From Streptococcus constellatus (lineage in GTDB: Bacteria > Bacillota > Bacilli > Lactobacillales > Streptococcaceae): a DNA stretch of 64,000 nucleotides. The notes under the pieces were generated by a model. The model saw nothing but the letters and a program-made list of their open reading frames with translations. It did not search any database and was not told where the DNA came from. Positions 35,936 through 46,889 of the stretch are shown here, piece after piece (position 1 is the first letter of the stretch; every line of letters starts with the position of its first letter). The stretch lies in the NCBI RefSeq assembly GCF_902167705.1, contig NZ_CABHMZ010000026.1, forward strand, positions 1-64,000, given 5' to 3'. A program made the position numbers and the translations under genes.

Positions 35936-36574
35936 TTACCAAAAAATGAGCAAGAAAAGAAGAGAAACACTATTACGCACTAAATGACTAAAAATAGAGA
36001 ATTCTAAACGAAGACTTGACTTTGGAATAACAAAAGAAAGTAATAACCCCAAAGCTGTATAAATGATAAAGCATACCAAATCAGCTGGATTTCGTAAAAC
36101 AATAAATATCAAACTTCCTATAATAAAACTCGCTCGTGCTTGACCTTTTAAAAATAGAAAGCGAACAACATAGGATCGCACTTCAGGAACGAGCGCAACT
36201 ACATCAACACCTAGTAAAAAAAGAGAGGAGTGAATGAAAAGGCTCATAAACAATTTCTGACTTTCTGAGACTTCTGCCAAACCTTCTACAATCATCAGAT
36301 AAGCTCCTATCGCATTGATAAATACCATCATAAGATAGGAAAAACGTAGTAAGGGCCAGTAACGAGCAACCAATATCTCTGATTTAAAATCAGTTAATTC
36401 TCTGGAAAAATAACGAAAATAAAGTAGTCCACAAAAAAACAAAATGAACAAAAATACAAAACTGGACTGCTGAAAGGTTAACGATTTGGATAAAGGTGTC
36501 GTCAACAATACCAAGGTAATCTGTGTTAGAACGATCAGCAAGCTCATTTGAAGAATATTTTTTATGTTTTTCAT
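35936..36574 (-). CDS. multi-pass membrane protein of unknown function
   Basis: A 212-residue, strongly hydrophobic protein with about six helices and short loops. It starts MKNIKNILQMSLLIVLTQ after AAGGAG. No motif is recognised. It stands between folC and proS without clear operon partners, 59 bases before folC. Possibly a CPBP or DUF-type integral protein, but the CPBP glutamates are not evident. Confidence 0.75.
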   Translation of the reverse strand: MKNIKNILQMSLLIVLTQITLVLLTTPLSKSLTFQQSSFVFLFILFFCGLLYFRYFSRELTDFKSEILVARYWPLLRFSYLMMVFINAIGAYLMIVEGLAEVSESQKLFMSLFIHSSLFLLGVDVVALVPEVRSYVVRFLFLKGQARASFIIGSLIFIVLRNPADLVCFIIYTALGLLLSFVIPKSSLRLEFSIFSHLVRNSVSLLFLLIFW

Positions 36575-36764
36575 TTTAACTCCTTTTTCTACCTTTTTAG
36601 TATAAAAAATTTCAACGATTTTACCAGGAAATGCCCTAAAAGGTTATCTTTTATACCTAAAATAGGAGAAAATGAAATAAAGTAAAATAAGAATTTTCTT
36701 AACAGTCCATCTTTATCCCACAACAGTTTTTTTAATAAATTGAAACAAAGTGTTCATTCAAAAA

Positions 36765-36830
36765 ATAAAAATAGAAACAATCTCTTTAGGACTATAAGTC
36801 AAATTAAGATTGTGCCTATTTTTTGAATTA
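36765..36830 (-). terminator. proS terminator
   Basis: Inverted repeat AATAG-N2-ACAATCT and AGATTGT-N2-CTATT with a 23-base loop, followed on the minus strand by T-rich sequence. The rest of the 280-base gap shows no gene. Confidence 0.6.
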
Positions 36831-36856
36831 TAATTTAGTTCTTGTTTCGGACCTAT

Positions 36857-38728
<1,872 letters not shown>

Positions 38729-38753
38729 TTATTTATTATTTAGAATTCACCTT

Positions 38754-40025
38754 TTAAAAGAAGGTTCTCATAATATCATTCCAGGTCACCGCAATCAGCA
38801 ACACCACCATGATGGCGACACCTGCTAAAGTGACATAGGTTTCTGTTTCTTGCTTCAATGGCTTACGCCGAATGGCTTCAAGAAGATTGAGCACAATCTT
38901 TCCACCGTCAAGCGCTGGGATAGGAATGAGATTAAAAATGCCGATATTCAGAGAAAGCATAGCTAAGAGAGTGATAACACTTTCAAGACCGCCTTTAGCC
39001 GCTTCACTGCTGGCTTTGTAAATCGCCACAGGTCCGCCCAGTTTATTGATATCTGGATGGAAAATTAAATTTTTCAAAGCGTCAAAGATGCGGAAACTAG
39101 CGTTCCAAGCCATGCTAAATCCACCCACAATCATAGACGGAAAGTCTGATTTCAAGCCCGGCATCACTCCTAATAAATATCTGCCTTGCTCTTTTTTAGG
39201 CTTAACTGTCAGCTCACGAACTTTATTTCCGCTTTTAACCGTCACGTTTAGTTCTGACTGCCCTTTATTGTTTTTCGTTTCGGACTGAACAGCTTGGGTC
39301 AAATCTGACCAATTCTTGATTTCTGCTTGACCAACTTTTAAAATTTGATCATTATTTTTTACACCAGCCTGAGCCAAGGCACCGCCCTGTAAGACACGAA
39401 CATGATTTGTATGCTGGTCTGCAACGCCTCCCTGCATGAAAATCAACAGCAGAAAAGCTACAATTCCTAAAATGAAATTGTTCATCGGTCCTGCAAAGTT
39501 GGTAATGAGACGACCAACTAAACTAGCATTTTGATACTGCACATCAAGCGGCGCAATACGAACTTCTGTGCCATCTTCTTCTACGATTGTTGCGTCATGG
39601 TCAACCGCATATGTTTTTTGTTCGTCTAATACCAAACCAGTGATTTCAAGCTTGTCTTCCAAATCAAAGCCCGTTACATTCATGGGCAGAGCAGTTTGGT
39701 CGATTTTCTTGCCCGAAAGATTGATTCGGATAACCTTGCCTGCTTCATTTAAGGTCAAACTAGCAGGTGTTCCTGTTTTAATTTCTGTTGAATCTTCACC
39801 CCAACCTGCCATACGAACATAGCCACCAAGCGGTAACATCCGAATGGTATAGGCCGTGCCGTCTTTTCCGATATGTGCAAAAATTTTGGGTCCCATTCCA
39901 ATAGCAAACTCCCGCACCAGAATGCCTGATTTTTTCGCAAAATAGAGATGCCCAAATTCATGGACGACCACAATAATTCCAAAAATAATGATAAAGGTAA
40001 TGATTCCTATAATACCTGACTGCAT
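38754..40025 (-). CDS. rseP: site-2 intramembrane metalloprotease RseP/Eep
   Basis: Membrane-embedded zinc protease of 423 residues that cuts signal-peptide remnants and anti-sigma or pheromone precursors. The zinc motif HEFGH is at residues 22-26 in the first helix, followed by the conserved [12 protein letters not shown] domain covers about 200-300 ([22 protein letters not shown]), and the third ligand is in [11 protein letters not shown] near 355. In streptococci Eep matures peptide pheromones and lipoprotein leader peptides. It has its own TTGACA-17-TAAAAA promoter in the gap to cdsA. Confidence 0.95.
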   Translation of the reverse strand: MQSGIIGIITFIIIFGIIVVVHEFGHLYFAKKSGILVREFAIGMGPKIFAHIGKDGTAYTIRMLPLGGYVRMAGWGEDSTEIKTGTPASLTLNEAGKVIRINLSGKKIDQTALPMNVTGFDLEDKLEITGLVLDEQKTYAVDHDATIVEEDGTEVRIAPLDVQYQNASLVGRLITNFAGPMNNFILGIVAFLLLIFMQGGVADQHTNHVRVLQGGALAQAGVKNNDQILKVGQAEIKNWSDLTQAVQSETKNNKGQSELNVTVKSGNKVRELTVKPKKEQGRYLLGVMPGLKSDFPSMIVGGFSMAWNASFRIFDALKNLIFHPDINKLGGPVAIYKASSEAAKGGLESVITLLAMLSLNIGIFNLIPIPALDGGKIVLNLLEAIRRKPLKQETETYVTLAGVAIMVVLLIAVTWNDIMRTFF

Positions 40026-40194
40026 TACACCAACCTTTCTACGTTCTCATAATTGATTTTACTTAGTTTTATTTTATAGCAAAGCAAAGATACCCCATTT
40101 TGCTTAAGTTTTGCTTATATATGAATTTCACAAAAGAAGAGAATAAGACAAAACAAATCTTAAAAATTTTTAGTCCATCGTCTCAATCTTGTCA

Positions 40195-40345
40195 ACTTCA
40201 ACATTAGGGGCTCTTCCGAGATTAAATAGTGAGCAAAGAGTAACTTGCTTTGCAAATGTCATCTCCAATCTCAAAGTCGTGATGTAACCAAGCAGCTACT
40301 GCGTCGTTAATTGATTACACCGTGAACTTTAAAATTGGAGATTTT
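40195..40345 (+). repeat. cruciform intergenic element between cdsA and rseP
   Basis: Arms ATCTCCAAT..CAAAG (40261-40276) and CTTTAAAATTGGAGAT (40327-40342) enclose a second stem (GTGATGTAA with TTGATTACAC) whose loop contains CAGCTACTGCGTCG. A smaller GCAAAG/CTTTGC hairpin precedes it. A T run follows on the plus strand, where no gene ends, so it looks like a dispersed repeat rather than a gene-specific terminator. It fills most of the 331-base gap. The rseP promoter (TTGACA-17-TAAAAA on the minus strand, about 40162-40190) lies just beside it. Confidence 0.55.
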
Positions 40346-40356
40346 TATCTTTCTCA

Positions 40357-41160
40357 TTAGAACAATCCAAAGAAATGCATCAAAGGAAAGACAAATAACA
40401 TGCTATCAAAACGATCTAAAACACCGCCATGTCCTGGGATAAACTTACCCGAATCTTTGACTCCAAAATGACGTTTAATCGCACTCTCTACCAAATCACC
40501 GAACTGACCTGCAATACTAAAGAATACAGCAAAAAGAAGCATGGCTGGTAAATGATGAGGTGCGGCAACATTTCTATCAAATAACATAAAAATAAATGTC
40601 ACAAGGACTGCTGAAGCAATCCCACCTAGGCTGCCCTCTACAGTCTTATTTGGAGAAACAAGAGGAGCCAAGCGACGCACACCATATCTCCGTCCAACCA
40701 AGTAAGCTCCGCTATCCGTTGCCCAGACGATAAACAAGGCTAGCAGCACTTTGTCAAAACCAGCTACCCGCGCATCTAGCAAGGCATTGAAACCAATCCC
40801 CACGTAAAAACTAGCAGCAATCGGATAAGCCGCATCTTCAAAACTGTAATGTTTCCCCAAAACAGTTGAGCCTAACAATATAAAAACAACTAAACTATAG
40901 GCCACAACGTTTCCATCTACCGGCAAAAATTTCAAATAGTTTTCAAGTGGAATCGCCAGCACAAAAGCTGCCAACATGGCTAAAACACCTTCTAGTGTAG
41001 TACTTCTCAGCCCTTTCATTTGCAGCAATTCATGAACACCCAGCATAGCTAGAAGCCCCACTCCAATTTGCAGAAGCGGCCCTCCTATCATCAAAACTGG
41101 AATGAAAATAGCAAGCGCTACTCCGCCAAAAATAACACGTCTCTGTAAATCCTTATCCAT
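40357..41160 (-). CDS. cdsA: phosphatidate cytidylyltransferase
   Basis: Makes CDP-diacylglycerol, the precursor of membrane phospholipids. The protein has 267 residues with about eight helices. The C-terminal signature is intact: SAIKRHFGVKDSGK followed by IPGHGGVLDRFDS. It begins eight bases after uppS. Confidence 0.96.
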   Translation of the reverse strand: MDKDLQRRVIFGGVALAIFIPVLMIGGPLLQIGVGLLAMLGVHELLQMKGLRSTTLEGVLAMLAAFVLAIPLENYLKFLPVDGNVVAYSLVVFILLGSTVLGKHYSFEDAAYPIAASFYVGIGFNALLDARVAGFDKVLLALFIVWATDSGAYLVGRRYGVRRLAPLVSPNKTVEGSLGGIASAVLVTFIFMLFDRNVAAPHHLPAMLLFAVFFSIAGQFGDLVESAIKRHFGVKDSGKFIPGHGGVLDRFDSMLFVFPLMHFFGLF

Positions 41161-41168
41161 AAATTCTC

Positions 41169-41918
41169 CTACACGCCGCCAAATCGACGATTTCGTTTAC
41201 TATATTCTTCAATAGCTGCTTTCAAAGCTTTTTCATCAAAATCCGGCCATAAAATATCTGTAAAATACAGCTCACTATATGCGCTTTGCCAAGGCAAGAA
41301 ATTACTCAAACGCAATTCTCCGCTTGTCCGAATAATCAAATCAGGATCGCGTAATAATCGAGGCAGATTGCTGGTTTGTAGATAATTAGCAATCATTTCT
41401 TCATCAATCTCGCCCGGACTGAACTTAGCATCCAACACATCTTGAGCAATCATTTTGACAGCTTGAACAATCTCAGCACGACCACCATAATTTAAAGCAA
41501 AATTAAGAATTAGACCTGTATTGAGTCGTGTCAATTCTTCTGCCTTACAAAGTGCCTCATAAGTTGCCTTAGGCAGACGTTCTGTGTCTCCGATCATTTG
41601 AATTTTTACGTTATTCCGATGTAACTCAGGCACATATCGATCGTAAAATTCAACTGGCAAGCTCATGATAAAGCTGACTTCTTTTTCAGGACGCGACCAA
41701 TTCTCTGTGGAGAAAGCATACACTGTCAAAACTTGAACCCCCAGCTCCTTGGCTGCAATGGTAACATTTTGCAAAGTTTCCATTCCAGACTTATGCCCGA
41801 AGATACGTGGTTGCATACGTTTTTTAGCCCAACGTCCGTTTCCGTCCATAATGATGCCGATATGTCTCGGTATTTGCAATGGAACTTCAATCTTTTCTTT
41901 TTTCTTAAAACTAAACAT
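41169..41918 (-). CDS. uppS: undecaprenyl diphosphate synthase (isoprenyl transferase)
   Basis: cis-Prenyltransferase of 249 residues producing the C55 carrier for wall polymers. The catalytic motif IIMDGNGRWAKKR places Asp25, and the C-terminal signature DLIIRTSGELRLSNFLPWQ, SELYF is present. First gene of the uppS-cdsA-rseP-proS cluster. Confidence 0.96.
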   Translation of the reverse strand: MFSFKKKEKIEVPLQIPRHIGIIMDGNGRWAKKRMQPRIFGHKSGMETLQNVTIAAKELGVQVLTVYAFSTENWSRPEKEVSFIMSLPVEFYDRYVPELHRNNVKIQMIGDTERLPKATYEALCKAEELTRLNTGLILNFALNYGGRAEIVQAVKMIAQDVLDAKFSPGEIDEEMIANYLQTSNLPRLLRDPDLIIRTSGELRLSNFLPWQSAYSELYFTDILWPDFDEKALKAAIEEYSKRNRRFGGV

Positions 41919-42000
41919 CTGCTTGTTTTCCTAATAAAGTTTTACATTTCATTATATCATAAATCCTATAAAAGTGGGATTTATGCTTGTTTTTCAATCA

Positions 42001-42042
42001 AAAAAGAAGTTGGCAAGACGAAAAGTTTTATTCCAACTTCCT
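42001..42042 (-). terminator. terminator behind the 42.1-kb remnant
   Basis: An 8-bp stem GAAGTTGG (42006-42013) with CCAACTTC (42033-42040), followed by six T residues on the minus strand. Confidence 0.7.
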
Positions 42043-42050
42043 GTTTCACA

Positions 42051-42209
42051 TTATTTTACGATAAAAATAAATGGTTTGTCTTTTTTAAAACCATATTCTG
42101 TTAAAGGAACTGTTGTCAATTGTTTGGTTTGGAAATCAAAAATAACTAAATGGCGTGACGTCAGAGTATAATACGAATTGTTTTTGTAAGTTGTAAAAGG
42201 AACCTTTCA
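42051..42209 (-). pseudogene. C-terminal remnant of an unknown protein
   Basis: A frame without start codon runs from a TGA near 42210 to TAA at 42051-42053. It encodes about 50 residues, including TYKNNSYYTLTSRHLVIFDF and TVPLTEYGFKKDKPFIFIVK. The composition is protein-like, and a proper terminator follows ten bases later. Its upstream part has been replaced by the structured repeat behind yajC. The parent family is not recognised. Confidence 0.5.
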
Positions 42210-42215
42210 AACAAA

Positions 42216-42382
42216 AATAAAAAAGCTAGGACAAAAGTGCTCAGCTCCTTTGTTTATATAAGACGCAGTGGTTGAGTGGGTTCTAATTCGCTGATAAAGC
42301 AACTTTTACAACCCTACTCAACTGTGCGGAGGTGGGACAACGAAATCAAGTTTCAAAGAAACTACTGATTTCTGTCCCACTC
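42216..42382 (-). repeat. 3'-end structured repeat element, copy A, behind yajC
   Basis: In the yajC direction: hairpin A (GTGGGAC 42332-42338 with GTCCCAC 42374-42380, with further pairing inside). Hairpin B (AACCCTACTCAAC with GTTGAGTGGGTT, 42271-42322, loop with AGCGAAT) follows, then CACTGCGTCTTATA. Hairpin C (GGAGCTGAG with CCTAGCT, ending in TTTTTTATTTTT) closes the element as a terminator. The order and islands match the copy behind ssbB. Confidence 0.7.
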
Positions 42383-42406
42383 TCTTTTTTCTAACTTAAA
42401 ACAATA

Positions 42407-42745
42407 CTATTCTTCTTCAATAGCTGAATCTTCTGGGCATTCAACGCTTCCGTCAGCTCCTGCAACTGCTGTGATTCCCTCTGTGAGAGGCAATACAGTC
42501 TTGATAGCTGTTAATTCAAATGTTAGATAGACACCATCTACGTCAAGGACAACCGTTTTCTTTTCAGTATCGACTTCATCAACCGTACCATACAAGCCAC
42601 CAATTGTAATGACTTCATATCCTTTTTGTAGTTTGCTCAAGCTCTCCATGCGTTTATCTGCTTGCTTTCTTTGAGAACGTTGCATGAAAAACATCAAGCC
42701 CATCATCGCAACCAACATAATTAAAATTGAAAAACCGTTACCCAT
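42407..42745 (-). CDS. yajC: preprotein translocase subunit YajC
   Basis: Accessory Sec membrane protein of 112 residues. One N-terminal helix (about 4-21, ILIMLVAMMGLMFFM) is followed by the conserved QRSQRKQADKRMESLSKLQKGYEVITIGGLYGTV. It probably has its own transcript, ending in the repeat element. Confidence 0.93.
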   Translation of the reverse strand: MGNGFSILIMLVAMMGLMFFMQRSQRKQADKRMESLSKLQKGYEVITIGGLYGTVDEVDTEKKTVVLDVDGVYLTFELTAIKTVLPLTEGITAVAGADGSVECPEDSAIEEE

Positions 42746-42847
42746 TTTAGTCTCCTTTAGATTTCATATATTATCTACTATAGCAAATTCCTAGAGAATT
42801 TACAAGAAGGGGCTGAAATTTCTGAAAAGGCTCCTAACAAAACCCGA

Positions 42848-43336
42848 CTAGCAGCAAACTCTTTTAGCTGTGTGCTCTGCTTTTTCCAAAAAAACCAAAA
42901 AGTCTGAGTAGGCGATATTGAGCGTTGTCGTATTGACAAAGGGATGAAAACCAACTGTCAGATGCGGGTCAACTTCCTCGTCCACAATCAGTTGAACTTT
43001 CTTTTCCTTATCAAAAAGCAGCCCAAAAGGCGTGACCGCACCTGGCTCTACCTGCAAAAGCTCCTCCAGCTCCTTGTCATTAGCAAAAGATAACCGTTTT
43101 TCATCTAAGACTTCTGCCAAATGTTTGATATCTGCCGTTTTTTCGTCCCGCAAAATGACCAAATAAAATTGACGTCCTTTTTTGTTTTTCAAAAAGAGAT
43201 TTTTGACCTGTTGCCCCGGTAGGACAATTCCTTTTTCAGCCGCCTCAATAACGGAAGAAATTGGTTCATGATCCAGACGATCATAAGAAATTTTCAATTC
43301 ATCCAACAGCTGATAAATCATACTTTCCTTTGTCAT
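42848..43336 (-). CDS. YbaK/ProX-type aminoacyl-tRNA deacylase
   Basis: Free-standing editing domain of 162 residues, of the prolyl-tRNA-synthetase-associated group that hydrolyses Ala-tRNA(Pro) or similar mischarged tRNAs. It shows KNLFLKNKKGRQFYLVIL, the conserved lysine region DEKTADIKHLAE, and GAVTPFGLLFD. The protein ends TAKRVCC with two cysteines. The editing insertion of ProS here is also present, so this is an additional factor. Exact substrate unknown. Confidence 0.88.
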   Translation of the reverse strand: MTKESMIYQLLDELKISYDRLDHEPISSVIEAAEKGIVLPGQQVKNLFLKNKKGRQFYLVILRDEKTADIKHLAEVLDEKRLSFANDKELEELLQVEPGAVTPFGLLFDKEKKVQLIVDEEVDPHLTVGFHPFVNTTTLNIAYSDFLVFLEKAEHTAKRVCC

Positions 43337-43387
43337 TTTTATACCTCCGAGATAAAATTTCCTATTCTCATTATAGCATTTCTAGTT

Positions 43388-43420
43388 AGAAAAACCGAAG
43401 CAAAGTAAGCCTCGGTTCTT
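43388..43420 (-). terminator. tkt terminator
   Basis: AACCGA/TCGGTT stem with inner GC pairs and a T run on the minus strand, 15 bases after the tkt stop. Confidence 0.75.
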
Positions 43421-43434
43421 TTTCTCGATAACAA

Positions 43435-45411
43435 TTATTTCAAATTTTTCACAACTTCTACGACATGATCAACGGTGAAGCCATATTCTTCCATTACCTT
43501 AGCAGCTGGGGCAGAAGCACCGAATTTGTCAATGCCGATAACAGCTCCGTCAAGTCCGACATATTTGTACCAAGACTGGGTTGCAGCCATTTCGATGGCG
43601 ACACGGCGACGAACTGCATTTGGTAAAATTGCTTCTTTGTAAGTGGCATCTTGTGCATCAAAGATATCTGTTGACGGTACGCTGACAACGCGAACCTTTT
43701 CTCCTTGTGCTTCCAACTCTTTTGCAGCTGCAACAGCTAAGTTGACTTCAGAACCAGATGCTAGAAGGATTGTATCAAAACCACCTGCTGTCTCATACAC
43801 GACATAAGCTCCTTTTGCTACCTTGTCAAAGTCAGTTCCAGCTTCAACAGTCAAGTTTTGACGCGTAAGAACAAGAGCTGTAGGGGTTGATTGGCTCTTC
43901 AGCGCCAAGTACCAAGCCGCCTGCGTTTCACGTGCATCTGCTGGACGCAAAACATTGAGGTTTGGAATGGCACGAAGACCAGCCAAATGCTCAATCGGCT
44001 CATGAGTTGGACCGTCTTCACCAACTGCGATTGAATCATGTGTAAAGACATAGGTCACAGGCAAGCCTTGAAGGGCTGACAAACGAACGGCTGCCTTGAC
44101 ATAATCTGAGAAGACAAAGAATGTACCGCCATAAACGCGAAGTCCTCCGTGAAGCGCCATACCATTCAAAATAGTACCCATAGCAAATTCACGCACACCG
44201 AATTGAATGTTGCGGTTGAGACGGTGGGCATCGTCTTGCAAGCCATCTTCTTTGATGTAAGTCATATTAGAATGCGCAAGGTCAGCAGATCCGCCAAGGA
44301 AAGTTGGGAGGACTTTTGCGGCTGCATTCAAAGCATCTTGGCTAGAATTACGAGTGGCTTGCGAGAAACCTGTTTCTACTACTGGGAAATCTTCTGACTG
44401 AATCTCAACTGGGTCTTGTCCCGCAATAATGGCAGCAACTTCATCAGCTAAATCAGGATAGGCTTGTTTGTATTCTTCAACAAGTTTTGCCCAAGCATCA
44501 TAAGCAGCTTTGCCGCGTTCTGCAACATTAACACGATAATCTTCGTACACTTCTTCTGGAATTTCAAATGGTGCATAATCCCAAGCAAGAGCTTTGCGAG
44601 TAGCAGCTGCTTCTTCTGCACCAAGAGGAGCTCCATGAACAGCATTGGTGCCCTGTTTATTTGGCGCGCCATAACCAATGACCGTTTTGACTTCAAGCAA
44701 GGAAGGTTTGCCAGAAACTTTTGCGGCTTCAATAGCTGCATTGATCGCTTCTAAGTCTGTTCCGTCTTTAACCAAAGCTGTGTGCCAGCCGTAAGCATTG
44801 TAACGGTCACGAACACTTTCTGTAAAGGAATCTTTCGTTTCTCCGTCCAAATTGATGTCGTTTGAATCATAGAGAACGATGAGCTTATCTAGCTTTTGCA
44901 GTCCAGCATAAGAAGCCGCTTCAGCAGACACGCCTTCCATCAAGTCTCCGTCACCACAGATGACATAGGTATAGTGGTCAAAGATCGTATAGCCTTCACG
45001 GTTATACTTAGCAGCTAGGAAACGTTCTGCTTGCGCAAAACCAGTTGCCATAGAAATTCCTTGACCAAGTGGACCAGTTGTCGCATCTACACCAGCCGTG
45101 TGTCCAAATTCTGGATGTCCAGGCGTTTTAGAGCCCCATTGACGGAAGTGCTTGATTTCGTCCATTGTGACATCTTGAAAACCAGACAAGTGAAGAAGTG
45201 CATAGAGCAACATAGACCCATGACCTGCTGACAAGATAAAACGGTCACGATTGACCCAATTTGGTACTTCTGGATTCACACGCATTTGCTTAGTAAACAA
45301 GTCATAAGCCATCGGTGCTGCGCCCATGACAACACCTGGATGCCCAGATTTTGATTTTTCAATAGCATCAATTCCCAAAAAACGAATGGCATTGACAGAT
45401 AAATTTGACAT
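43435..45411 (-). CDS. tkt: transketolase
   Basis: Thiamine-diphosphate enzyme of the pentose phosphate pathway, 658 residues. The N-terminal domain carries [10 protein letters not shown], the GPLGQG loop and the GDG...N cofactor motif ([14 protein letters not shown]). The pyrimidine domain carries [16 protein letters not shown] and [16 protein letters not shown]. It adjoins the ula cluster, whose product is xylulose-5-phosphate, a transketolase substrate, as in S. pneumoniae. A near-ideal promoter lies 53 bases upstream. Confidence 0.97.
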   Translation of the reverse strand: MSNLSVNAIRFLGIDAIEKSKSGHPGVVMGAAPMAYDLFTKQMRVNPEVPNWVNRDRFILSAGHGSMLLYALLHLSGFQDVTMDEIKHFRQWGSKTPGHPEFGHTAGVDATTGPLGQGISMATGFAQAERFLAAKYNREGYTIFDHYTYVICGDGDLMEGVSAEAASYAGLQKLDKLIVLYDSNDINLDGETKDSFTESVRDRYNAYGWHTALVKDGTDLEAINAAIEAAKVSGKPSLLEVKTVIGYGAPNKQGTNAVHGAPLGAEEAAATRKALAWDYAPFEIPEEVYEDYRVNVAERGKAAYDAWAKLVEEYKQAYPDLADEVAAIIAGQDPVEIQSEDFPVVETGFSQATRNSSQDALNAAAKVLPTFLGGSADLAHSNMTYIKEDGLQDDAHRLNRNIQFGVREFAMGTILNGMALHGGLRVYGGTFFVFSDYVKAAVRLSALQGLPVTYVFTHDSIAVGEDGPTHEPIEHLAGLRAIPNLNVLRPADARETQAAWYLALKSQSTPTALVLTRQNLTVEAGTDFDKVAKGAYVVYETAGGFDTILLASGSEVNLAVAAAKELEAQGEKVRVVSVPSTDIFDAQDATYKEAILPNAVRRRVAIEMAATQSWYKYVGLDGAVIGIDKFGASAPAAKVMEEYGFTVDHVVEVVKNLK

Positions 45412-45463
45412 TGAATTCTCCTTTTATAATACTACTCTTTCAGCAGCAATATTCTACACTATC

Positions 45464-45492
45464 ATTATATGAAAATTATCCGCATATCGCAA
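45464..45492 (-). promoter_or_regulatory. tkt promoter
   Basis: TTGCGA (45487-45492), 17 bases, TATAAT (45464-45469). It overlaps a 9-bp inverted repeat AATTATCCG/CGGATAATT (about 45473-45511) that probably ends ulaG transcription. Confidence 0.75.
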
Positions 45493-45520
45493 TGTATACG
45501 GATAATTCCCACTTAATTTT

Positions 45521-46612
45521 TTATAGTAAAGCCTTAAATTGAATATTTGAATCGTGCTCGAAGCAATCATCAAAACCACGTGGATGGTGGTATTCAATTC
45601 TGTCTTTGTCTTGCGGATAAGTGTATTTACCGCCGACTTCCCAAATGAATGGATGGAACTGATATTGCAAGCGCTCTTTGCGCATTTTCCAGAGGGCAAG
45701 AATCTCATCTGTTGAAGCCATGAAATTAGACCAGATGTCGTAGTGAACTGGAATAATGACTTTGGCACGCAGATTTTCAGCCATACGAAGCAAATCAATC
45801 GAAGTCATCTTGTCTTGAATACCGATTGGATTGTCACCGTAGTTGTTAATCGCTACATCAATATTGAAATCTTTTCCATGTTTGGCAAAATAGTTTGAGA
45901 AGTGAGAATCTGCGCCATGATAAATCGTACCACCAGGTGTTTCAAAGACGTAGTTGACTGCCTTACGCGCCATTTCTTCGTCAGTTACAGCAAGCCCTTT
46001 CAGTTCACCGTCTTGAGCATCCGCACCGTCAACTGGAAGTGTCACTAAGCAGGTCCGGTCAAAGGATTCCACAGCTGTAACCTTTATATCTTTAAACTCG
46101 AAGCTTTCACCCGGTTTGATAATCATAATGCGTTCTTCTGGAACACCCCATTTTTTCCAAACTTTGCCACATTCGTAAGGACCGACAAATTTCACATGAT
46201 TTAATTTCGGATTGTTGACGATAGCTGCAGCAGTATTGATGTCAATATGGTCGCTGTGAAAATGAGAAACAAGGTAATAGTCCAGTTCGTTAATTGCAAA
46301 TGGGTCAATCACCATTGGCTGCACACGGAGATTTGGTTGCAATTTACGTACGCCTGCCATATTCGCCATTTGGTGACCACGCACCATGTCTTTGACCTTT
46401 TTGGTTGATTTTCCGCGGTTGGACCAGAGATCCATGACAACATTTGCACCGCCAGGTGTCTTAATCCAGACACCACAGTTGCCTAGCCACCACATAGCAA
46501 AGTTGCCTTCTGGCACAACTTCTTCTTCAATTTCTTCATTGAGCCAGGTTCCCCATTCTGGGAAAGTGGATAAAATCCAAGATTCTCTTGTGATTTCTTT
46601 TACATTTGGCAT
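45521..46612 (-). CDS. ulaG: L-ascorbate-6-phosphate lactonase
   Basis: Metallo-beta-lactamase-fold lactonase of 363 residues that opens L-ascorbate 6-phosphate, the first step after PTS uptake. The metal motif is SHFHSDHID, with later ligands in YHGADSHFSNYF and IPVHYDIWSNF. AGGAGG lies seven bases from the start, and a TATACT box about 40 bases upstream suggests its own transcript. Confidence 0.95.
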   Translation of the reverse strand: MPNVKEITRESWILSTFPEWGTWLNEEIEEEVVPEGNFAMWWLGNCGVWIKTPGGANVVMDLWSNRGKSTKKVKDMVRGHQMANMAGVRKLQPNLRVQPMVIDPFAINELDYYLVSHFHSDHIDINTAAAIVNNPKLNHVKFVGPYECGKVWKKWGVPEERIMIIKPGESFEFKDIKVTAVESFDRTCLVTLPVDGADAQDGELKGLAVTDEEMARKAVNYVFETPGGTIYHGADSHFSNYFAKHGKDFNIDVAINNYGDNPIGIQDKMTSIDLLRMAENLRAKVIIPVHYDIWSNFMASTDEILALWKMRKERLQYQFHPFIWEVGGKYTYPQDKDRIEYHHPRGFDDCFEHDSNIQFKALL

Positions 46613-46727
46613 GTTCGTTCCTCCTCAAGATATTTTATTCTACATTCTTAGTATAGCTCCCTTCAATAGATTAAAAAAGACCAAATAAAGCACATGTCTG
46701 TGTTCAAGATTGGACTATTTTTCACAA

Positions 46728-46760
46728 CTAAAAAAGCAGGGAATTTTATCCCTAGCCAGT
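46728..46760 (-). terminator. terminator behind the ula regulator
   Basis: AGGGA/TCCCT stem with a short AT loop followed by GCTTTTTT on the minus strand. It lies just after the TGA at 46773, not after the annotated TAA at 46890. Confidence 0.65.
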
Positions 46761-46889
46761 CATCTTATTCTTTCATTCTTCCGTTGAAGTTGATAATAAT
46801 TCTTCGTTGACAAGTTTTTGAATTTTATTTTTCAGCTCTTGTGTGCGAGTTGAATCCTTGAGGTATTGTGACAAAAGTCGTTCTAAATC

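Noticed and set aside
42165..42180. ComX-box-like TACGAATT upstream of the yajC-side repeat
   Set aside because: The last base deviates from the octamer, no T-rich stretch precedes it and no gene follows on that strand.
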